Positions 1 to 6,830 of a stretch of DNA of 6,830 bases are shown here, in pieces. The notes beneath the pieces are model-generated. The model did not search any database and was not told the DNA's origin. It was given only the letters and a program-made list of their open reading frames with translations. Each line of letters starts with the position of its first letter. Within the stretch, counting starts at the first letter, position 1. Position numbers and translations under genes: made by a program. This stretch comes from Pseudomonadota bacterium. Its GTDB lineage: Bacteria; Pseudomonadota; Alphaproteobacteria; Reyranellales; Reyranellaceae. The stretch covers positions 1 through 6,830 of the forward strand of contig JAEZHS010000048.1 of assembly GCA_023436825.1 (NCBI GenBank). The letters run 5' to 3'.

Positions 1-927
1 GCAGACCGAGGGGCAGGAGCGTTCGGCTTGGTTTGCGGCCAGGAAGGCCACCCAGGGCCAGCGCGCCACCCAGGCCTCGATGGCGCCGAGGTTGGCCTCG
101 GCGCGGGCGATCAGCGTCGGCAATCCGCCGATGCGCTCGGCCCATCTCAACGCATCGAGATGGTCCTCGACCGCCAGCAGCGACGGCGTGTTGATGGTCT
201 CGCCCTTGAAGATGCCATCGTTCAGCCGGCCATTCTGCGTCATGCGGAAGATTTTGGGGACGGGCCACGTCGGGCGGTGGCTTTCCAGGCGCTGCACGGC
301 GCGTGGGCTGAGCGCGATCATGCCGTGCTGGGCCTCGCCGCCCAGCGCCTTCTGCCACGACCAGGTGGTGACATCGAGCTTGTGCCACGGCAGCGCCATG
401 GCGAAGGCGGCGGAGGTGGCATCGCAGATGGTGAGCCCTTTGCGGTTGTCCGCGATCCAGCTCGCATCAGGCACGCACACGCCTGACGTCGTGCCGTTCC
501 AGGCGAACACGATGTCGCGCTCGGGCGAGGCCTGCGACAGGTCGGGCAGGCTGCCGTATGGCGCATCGAGCAGGCGCACATCGCCAAGCCTCAACTCCGC
601 GGAGATGTCGTTGGCCCAGGTCTCGCCAAAACTCTCCCAAGCCAACACGTCGATGCCGAGCGGCCCGAGCAGGGACCACAGCGCCAATTCGACCGCGCCG
701 GTGTCGGAGGCGGGGACGATGCCGACGCGGTAGTCGGTGGGGATGCCGAGCAGGGCGCGCGAGCGCTCGATCACCTCGGCGAGCTTGGCCTTGCCGGCGG
801 GCGGGCGGTGCGAGCGCCCGAGCGCCGCGTCGGCGAGCCCTTGGAGAGACCAGCCCGGCCGCTTGGCACAGGGACCGGAGGAGAAGCAGCCGTTGGCCGG
901 CCGGATCGTTGGTTTTTCGATAATCAT
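1..927 (-). CDS. serC: Phosphoserine aminotransferase, alphaproteobacterial-type SerC (3' end off the window)
   Basis: PLP-dependent cytoplasmic enzyme that transaminates 3-phosphohydroxypyruvate with glutamate to O-phosphoserine, the second step of serine synthesis (also used in pyridoxine synthesis in some bacteria). The minus strand is open for 309 codons from ATG at 927-925 to the window edge without a stop. Seen in the protein: [12 protein letters not shown] near residues 15-26; LGRSHR at 36-41, whose His-Arg matches the substrate-phosphate-binding pair of Ser[11 protein letters not shown] at 71-80; NGTTSG at 144-149; ICDATSA at 167-173 with the PLP-ring Asp169; and SWQKALGG at 190-197 with the Schiff-base Lys193 preceded by Gln. 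This spelling is that of the divergent SerC form of alphaproteobacteria, usually near 390 residues, so roughly 80 C-terminal residues lie outside. The start follows from the family N-terminus; no in-frame start lies just upstream. Small oddities: Cys at 151 where Arg is usual after GTTSGV, and Gly-Cys before FSSGPC. It is divergent from a LysR-type gene. serA commonly follows serC in these bacteria but would be off the window. Confidence 0.95.
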   Translation of the reverse strand, partial: MIIEKPTIRPANGCFSSGPCAKRPGWSLQGLADAALGRSHRPPAGKAKLAEVIERSRALLGIPTDYRVGIVPASDTGAVELALWSLLGPLGIDVLAWESFGETWANDISAELRLGDVRLLDAPYGSLPDLSQASPERDIVFAWNGTTSGVCVPDASWIADNRKGLTICDATSAAFAMALPWHKLDVTTWSWQKALGGEAQHGMIALSPRAVQRLESHRPTWPVPKIFRMTQNGRLNDGIFKGETINTPSLLAVEDHLDALRWAERIGGLPTLIARAEANLGAIEAWVARWPWVAFLAANQAERSCPSVC

Positions 928-946
928 CTCCGCACAGATGGCGGAG
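928..946 (-). promoter_or_regulatory. Perfect 6-bp hairpin abutting the serC start codon
   Basis: Read on the serC strand, CTCCGC (946-941), a 7-nt loop and GCGGAG (933-928) form a perfect inverted repeat whose 3' arm ends at the base before the serC ATG. GCGGAG is the only purine-rich Shine-Dalgarno-like sequence near this start, although it has no spacer to the ATG. If the structure forms in the mRNA it would hide the ribosome-binding region and could damp translation. The repeat itself is directly visible; a regulatory role is inference, and a chance 6-bp match in GC-rich DNA is possible. Confidence 0.35.
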
Positions 947-957
947 CTTGGATCCCC

Positions 958-1002
958 GTGACAAACGATCTAATGTCACTCGATCTGTGAGGAAAAGTCA
1001 CA
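958..1002. promoter_or_regulatory. Cluster of GTGA/TCAC dyads in the serC-lysR divergent region, candidate operator
   Basis: Two inverted repeats sit side by side: GTGAC (958-962) with GTCAC (975-979), separated by 12 nt, and TGTGA (986-990) with TCACA (998-1002), separated by 7 nt. The two GTCAC copies (975-979 and 997-1001) are 22 bp apart, about two helical turns. CGATCT is also repeated directly at 966-971 and 981-986. Inside the first dyad is CTAAT (970-974), the core reported for E. coli GcvA sites. LysR-type regulators usually bind such dyads between themselves and a divergent target, so this is a reasonable autoregulatory and serC operator candidate. TGTGA/TCACA also resembles CRP-family half-sites, but the spacing is 7 rather than 6. 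I see no convincing -35/-10 pair on either strand. Confidence 0.4.
989..993 (+). promoter_or_regulatory. Shine-Dalgarno of the LysR-type gene
   Basis: GAGGA lies 12 nt before the ATG at 1006, slightly farther than ideal, and is the only good match upstream of this start. It falls partly in the left arm and partly in the loop of the TGTGA/TCACA dyad at 986-1002, so a factor bound there or a hairpin in the leader would affect initiation. Confidence 0.5.
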
Positions 1003-1005
1003 AGA

Positions 1006-1887
1006 ATGGCCAAACGCCGATTGCCGCCTCTGAAGGCGTTGCCGGCCTTCGAGGAGGCTGCGCAGCATCTGAGCTTCAGCGCCGCCGCGCGCGAGCTCAA
1101 TCTCACGCACGGCGCCATCAGTCGGCAGATGAAGTCGCTCGAGACGCATCTCGGCGTGCGCCTGTTCCGTCGCCTCAACCGACGCGTCGAGCTCACCGAT
1201 GCGGGGACGGCGTTGCTGCCGGCGGTGAGGAACGCCCTCGATGTCGTCGAGGCGAGCGCGGCGCGCCTGTCGGCGGCGACACGGCAGGGGCCATTGGTGG
1301 TGTCCTGCCTGCCGACCTTCATGATGCGCTGGCTGATTCCTCGGCTGTACGACTTCAATGCCCGCCACCCCGCGATCGACGTACGGCTGTCGGCGTCGTC
1401 GGCGCCGGTCGATTTCGCCCGTGAGGGCGTCGATGTCGCGATCCGCATCGGCGCCGGACCGTGGCCCGACGGCATCGAGGCGCATGCCTTCATGAACGAG
1501 GAGATCGGACCCGTCTGCAGCCCGGCTCTGGCACAGCGCGGCAAGCTGCGCCGCCCCGCCGACCTTGCACGGCACAAGCTGCTGCATACGGAGACGCGCG
1601 CCGATGCCTGGTCCGACTGGCTGGCGCGTAGCAAGACCGCGGGTGTCGATGCCGCGAAGGGCCAGCGCTTCGAGCATTTCTACTTTTTGCTGGAGGCCGC
1701 CGTCGCAGGCCTCGGCGTGGCCGTGGCACCCAAGCCGCTGGTCATGGAGGACCTCAAGCTCGGCCGGCTGGTCGCCCCGTTCGGCTTCGCGAAGAGCGGC
1801 CGGCAGTATTGCCTGCTCTATCCGACCGAACTCGCGGCTACCCCCAAAGTCCGCACCTTCGGCTCCTGGATCGCCAAGTCCCGCTAG
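1006..1887 (+). CDS. LysR-type transcriptional regulator, GcvA-like
   Basis: DNA-binding regulator of 293 residues, the normal length for the LysR family. Residues about 8-67 form the winged helix-turn-helix: LPPLKALPAFEEAA, then the HTH near 22-41 (LSFSAAARELNLTHGAISRQ), followed by LGVRLFRR and the LTDAG turn. Residues about 95-290 form the periplasmic-binding-protein-like effector domain, with the GcvA-group patterns LPTFMMRWLIPRL (102-114), DVAIRIGAG (143-151) and VAGLGVAVAP (233-242). The RRLPPLKAL opening is typical of the GcvA/AmpR-like branch, which controls varied genes, so the name alone does not give a target. The ATG at 1006 is supported by the family N-terminus and GAGGA upstream. 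It is divergent from serC with 78 bp between starts, the classic LysR layout; serC is the most likely target with autoregulation, by inference only. The effector is unknown. No transmembrane segment or frame break is seen. Confidence 0.93.
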   Translation: MAKRRLPPLKALPAFEEAAQHLSFSAAARELNLTHGAISRQMKSLETHLGVRLFRRLNRRVELTDAGTALLPAVRNALDVVEASAARLSAATRQGPLVVSCLPTFMMRWLIPRLYDFNARHPAIDVRLSASSAPVDFAREGVDVAIRIGAGPWPDGIEAHAFMNEEIGPVCSPALAQRGKLRRPADLARHKLLHTETRADAWSDWLARSKTAGVDAAKGQRFEHFYFLLEAAVAGLGVAVAPKPLVMEDLKLGRLVAPFGFAKSGRQYCLLYPTELAATPKVRTFGSWIAKSR

Positions 1888-1975
1888 CGGCGCGCGCTCA
1901 GCAAAAGACACTACGAGAACACGACATTGAAAAGTTGGGTGGCAGCGACCTTGCGGCTTCGTTCGTTACCGGCAC
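1888..1975. other. Gene-free spacer between the LysR-type gene and the KTSC gene
   Basis: Eighty-eight bases with no supported gene. The only structure noticed is the 10-bp palindrome CCGCTAGCGG at 1881-1890, which contains the regulator's stop codon; it has no T-tract after it and is too short to call a terminator. The last 48 bases before the KTSC start are open in its frame but hold no start codon or clear Shine-Dalgarno, so how that small gene is translated is not evident. Confidence 0.5.
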
Positions 1976-2275
1976 ATGCCGTCCACCGCCATCCGGTCTT
2001 TCCGCTACGATCCGGCGCGCCGCGAGCTCGGCATCGTCTTCCAGTCGGGGCGGCGCTACACCTACCTCGACGTGCCGGCTACGACCTATGCCGCGATGAA
2101 GGTGGCCTTCTCCAAAGGAGAATTCTTCAATCGGCACATTCGCGACAAGTTCACCTTCCGGCGTGAATACGATGCCGCGCCTAGGCCGCGAGTGCCCGCA
2201 GGTACGCCTCGGCGCCGCCGCGATCCGACGCCGCTGCGGCAAAGCCGACATAGCCATCGGGGCGAACCACGATGA
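1976..2275 (+). CDS. KTSC-domain small protein with run-on C-terminal tail
   Basis: A 99-residue protein. Residues about 3-63 match the KTSC domain, a small module of roughly 60 residues named from its presence at the C-terminus of some lysyl-tRNA synthetases and mostly found as stand-alone proteins; its biochemical role is not established. Visible signatures are STAIRSFRYDPARREL (3-18), the FQSGRRYTYLDVP strand pair (22-34), and AFSKGEFFNRHIRDKF (44-59), which contains the family's strongly conserved GxFFNxxIRD pattern. The domain is complete by FRRE near residue 64. The following 35 or so residues are Arg/Pro/His-rich, resemble nothing I know, and from 2181 are read from the strand opposite the 3' end of the monooxygenase gene (95-bp overlap). 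The ATG at 1976 is the only in-frame start after the TGA at 1928-1930; no good ribosome-binding site precedes it. The domain call is firm; whether the tail is made or functional is uncertain. Confidence 0.82.
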   Translation: MPSTAIRSFRYDPARRELGIVFQSGRRYTYLDVPATTYAAMKVAFSKGEFFNRHIRDKFTFRREYDAAPRPRVPAGTPRRRRDPTPLRQSRHSHRGEPR

Positions 2276-3641
2276 GATCGCGCGGATCGGCGCGCTTGGA
2301 TGACGGGGCGGCCTCGACGAGCCTTGGGAACTTCGCGACGAGATCGGCCGCGACGCCGGCCGGACCAATGACGGTGAAGCGGGCCTTGCTGGTGTCCCCG
2401 GGCAGCGGCTCGGGCCAGCGATGGCCGGGCTTGATGCCGTGCGCGTGCTGCGCTCCGGCAACGGAGAGGGGGCTGTCCGGATAGGCGATGTTGGTTTCGG
2501 ACATCGTGTCCACCATGCCGTGCGCGACCTGGGGGAAGCCCATCGCGAACTTCACGAAGGTGTTGCGCAAGGTCTGAAGCACAGGATTGCGCATGATCGC
2601 CGCTTCGGTCAGCCGGCCGGCGTTGCGCAGCACCATCTCGCCGACCGCACTGCGCTCGACCGAGTAGCTGTCGAGCAGCGAGGGCTTGGCGGCACCCGTG
2701 ATCACGAGGTTCAGCTTCCAGGCGAGATTGAAGACATCCTGCATGCCGGTGTTCATGCCCTGCCCACCGGCCGGGCTGTGGATGTGGGCGGCGTCACCGG
2801 CCAGGAAGATGTGGCCGCGGCTGTAGTCCTTGACCTTGCGTTCATTGATGCGAAAGGACGCCAGCCAGATTGGATCGCTGAGCTTGAGGTCCGGATTGCC
2901 GCGATGGGCGACCATGGCCTGGATCTCTTCCAGTGTCGGATCGGGATGATGGCCGCTCCCGGTCGCCGGGCCGAGATCGGCGATGACACGCCAGCGTCCC
3001 GGCGTGATGGGGAAGAAGGCGAGTATGCCGTCGCGATGCCAGAAGATATGCAGATGGTCCTGCGGCTCCAGTCCGGTGATATGGATGTCGGCGAGGTACC
3101 AGTCGCTGTCCTGGGTGCTGCCCTCGAAAGCGAAGCCGAGGCCATGGCGGGTCGTCGAATGGGCGCCGTCGCAGCCGATCAGCCAGTCGGCCTGCACGGT
3201 CTCGCTGCTGCCGTCGGCCTTGCGCAGGATGGCCTCGATGCCCGCGCCTTTCTCGGTGAAGCTCTCCATCGAGACGCTGCGCTCGACCTTGACGCCGCGC
3301 CTGGCCAGGCACTCCTCGAGCACGCGCTCGGTCTCGCTCTGGGCGATCATCAGGGCGTAGTTGTAGATCGAATCGATGCCGTCCATGTTGACGCGGGCCA
3401 CGACCGCCTTGCCGTCCGAGAGCTGCGCGCCGTGGCACTGCAGGCCGGCCTCGAGGAAGGGCTCGACGTAACCGCCGTGGCCGAGCAGCTCGAGCGTGCG
3501 GCTCCATAGCACCAGGGCCTTCGACTTGTCGGTGCGCTCGGCCATCTTGTCGACGATGCGCACCGGGATGCCGAAGCGCGCCAGCTCGTTGGCCATGGTC
3601 AGGCCGACCGGCCCGGCGCCGGAGATCAGTACGCTCGCCAT
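2181..3641 (-). CDS. FAD-dependent monooxygenase of the phenol/aromatic hydroxylase (PheA/TfdB-like) family
   Basis: A 486-residue class A flavoprotein monooxygenase, a family that uses NAD(P)H and O2 to hydroxylate aromatic or polyketide-like substrates in the cytoplasm. In order: the N-terminal Rossmann motif GAGPVG (8-13) with the acidic end of strand 2 at IVDK (29-32); the central CDGAHS motif (157-162), which helps bind FAD and NAD(P)H; the substrate-binding sheet around 180-270; and the second FAD motif GDAAHIHSPAGGQGMN (282-297) followed by DVFNLAWKL. The C-terminus (about 395-486) is the thioredoxin-like region of this family in shortened form, ending in VVRPDGYVGFAA (458-469). Family members often run 500-600 residues, so this is on the short side. 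The ATG at 3641 is supported by GAGGG eight bases upstream and by the motif position. It follows the peroxiredoxin gene by 19 nt, suggesting co-transcription. No other aromatic-degradation genes are nearby, so the substrate cannot be named. Confidence 0.9.
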   Translation of the reverse strand: MASVLISGAGPVGLTMANELARFGIPVRIVDKMAERTDKSKALVLWSRTLELLGHGGYVEPFLEAGLQCHGAQLSDGKAVVARVNMDGIDSIYNYALMIAQSETERVLEECLARRGVKVERSVSMESFTEKGAGIEAILRKADGSSETVQADWLIGCDGAHSTTRHGLGFAFEGSTQDSDWYLADIHITGLEPQDHLHIFWHRDGILAFFPITPGRWRVIADLGPATGSGHHPDPTLEEIQAMVAHRGNPDLKLSDPIWLASFRINERKVKDYSRGHIFLAGDAAHIHSPAGGQGMNTGMQDVFNLAWKLNLVITGAAKPSLLDSYSVERSAVGEMVLRNAGRLTEAAIMRNPVLQTLRNTFVKFAMGFPQVAHGMVDTMSETNIAYPDSPLSVAGAQHAHGIKPGHRWPEPLPGDTSKARFTVIGPAGVAADLVAKFPRLVEAAPSSKRADPRDLIVVRPDGYVGFAAAASDRGGAEAYLRALAA

Positions 3642-3649
3642 TTGCCCTG

Positions 3650-3654
3650 CCCTC
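3650..3654 (-). promoter_or_regulatory. Shine-Dalgarno of the monooxygenase gene
   Basis: GAGGG on the minus strand ends eight bases before the ATG at 3641. It sits in the 19-nt gap after the bcp TAA (3663-3661). The lack of room for a terminator or promoter here supports read-through from bcp. Confidence 0.6.
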
Positions 3655-3660
3655 TGGTCT

Positions 3661-4121
<461 letters not shown>

Positions 4122-4125
<4 letters not shown>

Positions 4126-6830
4126 CCCTCGCTCCTCCTGTCGTCCCCGCGACCCTGCCACCCGGCAGCGCGCGCGGGCTCCTCGACAATGCGGTGGTAT
4201 ATAGCACGCGCCACTGCAGTTTCAGCCGAGATACGCGCCTGCAACGCGGCGAGATCGTCGGCGCCTTCGGTGACGGCGATCAGTCGTCGCTGGCCTTCCG
4301 GCGCGTTCGCCTCGTTGAATGCTGCTTCGTCGCCGTTCAAGGTGAGTCGCAACAGGCTCTGCACGTCGGATAGCAGCGTGCGTGTCGCGCGCAGGCGCTC
4401 GGCGTCGGCGCGATCGATGAAGCCGGCATCGGCGGCGCGGAGCAGCATCTCGGCGGGATGCGGGTCGAGCAGGCCGGGCCGCTCGGCGGCATGGCGCAGC
4501 GCCAGGTATTGGGCCACGAAGTCGATGTCGAACAGGCCGCCCGGCAGATGCTTGAAGTCCCACGGGCTCTTGGGCGGCGCATGGCGGGCGATGCGGTCGC
4601 GCATGTCGGCGACGTCGCGCACCAGCGCCAGGGGATCGCGCGGCCGGCAGAGCGTGCTCTTGACGATGTCGACCAGGCGCTCGACCAGGCCCGCCGGCCC
4701 ATGGATGACGCGGGCGCGCGTCAACGCCATATGCTCCCACGTCCAGGCCGACTGGGCATGGTAGCTCTCGAAGCCTGCCAGCGAGTTGGCGAGCGGCCCG
4801 GCGCGGCCCGAGGGCCGCAGGCGCATGTCGACCTCGTACAACGCGCCTTCATTGGTGTGGGCGGTGAGCGCCGTCACGATCTTGGCACTGAGGCGCGTGT
4901 AGTACTGGATCGGCGCCAGGGGCTGGCGGCCGTCCGATGCTTCGAGATCGGGCGGGATGTCGTAGACGAAGATCAGGTCGAGGTCGGAGGTCGCCGACAT
5001 CTCGCGGCTGCCGAGCTTGCCCATGCCCAGCACCGCGAGCCGCTGCCCGCGAAAGCCGCCATGCGCCTCGGCGAACAGCCGCTCGACACGATCACACACG
5101 GCCGAGATCGTGGCCGCGGCGATGTCGGAGTAGGCGAAGCCCGCCTGCGCTGGGCGCACGATCCCCTTGAGTTGCTGCACACCCACCTGGAAGCGCCGGT
5201 CGTTGGCCCAGCGCCGCGCCTGGTCGAGGATGTCCTGCTCGTGCTCGACAGTGGCCAGTTGCTTGGCGAGGTCGGCCTGCATCTCCTCGGCCGGCGGCAG
5301 CGGCAGGTAGAAGGCGGGCGACAGCACCGAATCGAGCAGGATGGTGCGGCGTGCCAGATGGGCGGCAAGGCCGGGCGCGCTACCCATGATTGCGGCCACC
5401 AGCTCGAGCAAGGCGGGATTGGACTTGAACAGCGAGAAGAGCTGGATGCCGGCCGGCAGGTTACCGAGGAAGAGATCGAAGTTCAGCAGCGCCTGGTCGG
5501 GCGCAGCCGTCGAGCCCAACGCCTTCAGGAGGCCGGGCATCAGCTCGGTCAAGAGCTCGCGGGCGCGCGCGGTGGCGGTCGAGCGGTAGCGGCCGTGGTG
5601 CCAGCGCCGGACAATGCCAGCCGCCGCCGAAGGATCGCGAAAGCCCAGCGTCTGCAGCGTTGCCAGGGTCCCCGGATCGTCGTCGGTGCCGGTGAACACC
5701 AGGTTGCCACCTGGGCCGGCGAGGCTCGGCGCCTCCTCGAACAGATGGGCGTAGTGCCCCTCGACGCAATGCAGCCGGTCGAGCAGGTCGTTTTGGAAGG
5801 ATCGCGAATCGGGATAGCCCAGGAAGGTGGCGATCGCCGCCACGCCGGGCTCGTCGTTGGGCAAGCTATGGGTCTGTCGGTCGTCGACCATCTGCAGGCG
5901 GTGCTCGACCTTGCGCAGGAAGCCGTAGGCCTCGATCAGTTCGTCGGCGGCGGAGGGTGCGATGTGGCCCGCGTCGGCCAGCGCGCGCAGCGTCTCGCAG
6001 GTCGCGCGGTGGCGCAGCGTGGGATTTCGCCCGCCGAAGATGAGCTGCTGGGTCTGGGCGAAGAACTCGATCTCGCGGATGCCGCCGCGCCCCAGCTTGA
6101 CGTTGTGGCCCAGCACCTTGACGGCGCTGCCGCCGCGATGGGCGTCGATCTGGCGCTTGATCGAGTGGATGTCGTGGATCGCCGCGAAGTCGAGATGCTT
6201 GCGCCAGATGTAGGGCGTGAGATCGCCCAGGAAGGCAGCACCGACGGCGCGGTTGCCCGCCACCGGATGCGCCTTGATCATGGCGGCGCGTTCCCAGTTC
6301 TGGCCGACGCTTTCATAGTAGAGCTCGGCCGCCTGCACCGACATGGCGAGCGGGGTCGAGCCGGGATCGGGGCGCAGCCGGAGGTCGGTGCGGAAGATGT
6401 AGCCGTCGGCCGAGGTCTCCGACATGAGCTGGACCAGCATGCGGGCAGCGCGCACGAAATGGCGCGAGAGCTGGTCGTTGCCGGCGAGTGCCGCAGCGTC
6501 GCGGTCATAGAGCAGGATCAGGTCGATGTCGCTCGAGTAGTTGAGCTCGGCGGCGCCGAGCTTGCCCATGCCGAGCACGGTGAAGGCGGCGGCCTCCGGG
6601 TCGGTGCCGATGCCGAGCTGCCCGTCGCGCGCGAGCTGCAGGAGGATCGCATCGGTCAGCGCATCGAGGCAACCCGAGGCGAAGGCGGTGAGTTCTCCTG
6701 TCACCTGCTCGAGCGACCAGGCCTCGGCGATGTCGGCGACGGCGACCGTGAGCGCCACCTGGCGCTTGAGTCGGCGCAGCGCCGTCGCCACGGCCTCGGG
6801 AGCCGCACCGTCGCGCGCGTTCGCACGCAC
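4122..6830 (-). CDS. glnE: Bifunctional glutamine synthetase adenylyltransferase / adenylyl-removing enzyme GlnE (5' end off the window)
   Basis: GlnE transfers AMP to, and by phosphorolysis removes it from, a tyrosine of each glutamine synthetase subunit. It is governed by PII and glutamine, and so sets GS activity to nitrogen status. The 902 visible codons show the diagnostic duplicated nucleotidyltransferase architecture. The N-terminal removing half has GMGKLG (87-92), SDIDLILLYD (100-109; Asp101 and Asp103 metal ligands), DLRLRP (149-154) and REIEFFAQ (252-259). The C-terminal adenylylating half repeats these as GMGKLG (602-607), SDLDLIFVYD (615-624; Asp616/Asp618), DMRLRP (668-673) and FDIDFVAQ (767-774). 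A linker rich in helices joins them (about 380-590). By comparison with E. coli GlnE (near 946 residues) about 70-100 N-terminal codons are missing. The GTG at the window edge is therefore probably internal, not the start. The TGA at 4124-4122 overlaps the bcp ATG. All catalytic motifs are intact in both halves, so both activities are expected. Confidence 0.96.
4134..4139 (-). promoter_or_regulatory. Strong Shine-Dalgarno deciding the bcp start
   Basis: A perfect AGGAGG on the minus strand, eight bases before ATG 4125-4123. It lies inside the last codons of glnE (the DDRRSEG tail). It decides the choice of the 154-residue start over the upstream in-frame ATG and means bcp can recruit ribosomes itself besides any coupling to glnE. 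Confidence 0.8.

Noticed and set aside
894..903. GGCCGGCC-type palindrome near the serC start
   Set aside because: It lies within codons for the conserved Pro-Ala-Asn region and is a common chance motif in GC-rich DNA.
467..979. Minus-strand frame starting upstream of serC (170 codons)
   Set aside because: It is out of frame with serC, Arg-rich and without a domain; the serC frame carries all PLP-enzyme motifs.
1881..1890. Palindrome CCGCTAGCGG at the end of the LysR-type gene as a terminator
   Set aside because: Only five base pairs per arm, no loop and no following T-run; it does not extend on either side.
976..1911. Minus-strand open frame (311 codons) opposite the LysR-type gene
   Set aside because: The plus strand encodes a complete LysR protein; the antisense product has no recognisable motif and would also cover the dyad-rich intergenic region.
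2421..3509. Long plus-strand open frame (362 codons) opposite the monooxygenase
   Set aside because: It is antisense to a gene with full family motifs; its Ala/Val/Asp/Gly/Leu-rich sequence shows no domain and is the usual by-product of high third-position GC.
4126..4161. Longer bcp start at 4161
   Set aside because: It would add twelve atypical residues overlapping glnE; the perfect AGGAGG and the family N-terminus favour 4125.

Overview
This is a GC-rich bacterial chromosomal window that most resembles an alphaproteobacterium, probably of the Hyphomicrobiales or Rhodospirillales/Reyranella type. The main taxonomic clue is the phosphoserine aminotransferase: it belongs to the divergent SerC form common in alphaproteobacteria, not the E. 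coli form. The glnE N-terminal sequence and the KTSC-domain protein also fit. The call comes from remembered family sequences only. I see no mobile element, tRNA, rRNA, CRISPR array or phage gene; coding density is high and all genes look intact or merely cut by the window edges.

Layout. Left (1-927, minus strand): the first 309 codons of serC, which runs off the left edge. A 78-bp divergent intergenic region (928-1005) separates it from a LysR-type regulator of the GcvA-like group (1006-1887, plus). This region is rich in short inverted repeats: a perfect 6-bp stem abuts the serC start codon, and two GTGA/TCAC-type dyads lie before the regulator. After 88 bp without a gene comes a small KTSC-domain gene (1976-2275, plus). 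Its 3' end runs 95 bp into the convergent gene. Right (2181-6830, minus strand): a tight run transcribed right to left, glnE (3' 902 codons) > bcp/prxQ-type peroxiredoxin > FAD-dependent aromatic-ring-hydroxylase-like monooxygenase. glnE and bcp overlap by 4 nt (ATGA), and bcp and the monooxygenase are 19 nt apart, so they look like one operon.

How the genes fit together. serC supplies the serine/one-carbon pathway, and its divergent GcvA-like neighbour is a plausible but unproven regulator of it. GlnE adjusts glutamine synthetase activity by adenylylation. The co-translated peroxiredoxin removes peroxides, and the flavin monooxygenase, an enzyme type that can leak H2O2, follows it. That last link is inference. 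I did not find an evidently new system. The points most worth a second look are the dyad cluster between serC and the regulator, the run-on C-terminus of the KTSC protein, and the glnE-bcp-monooxygenase arrangement.
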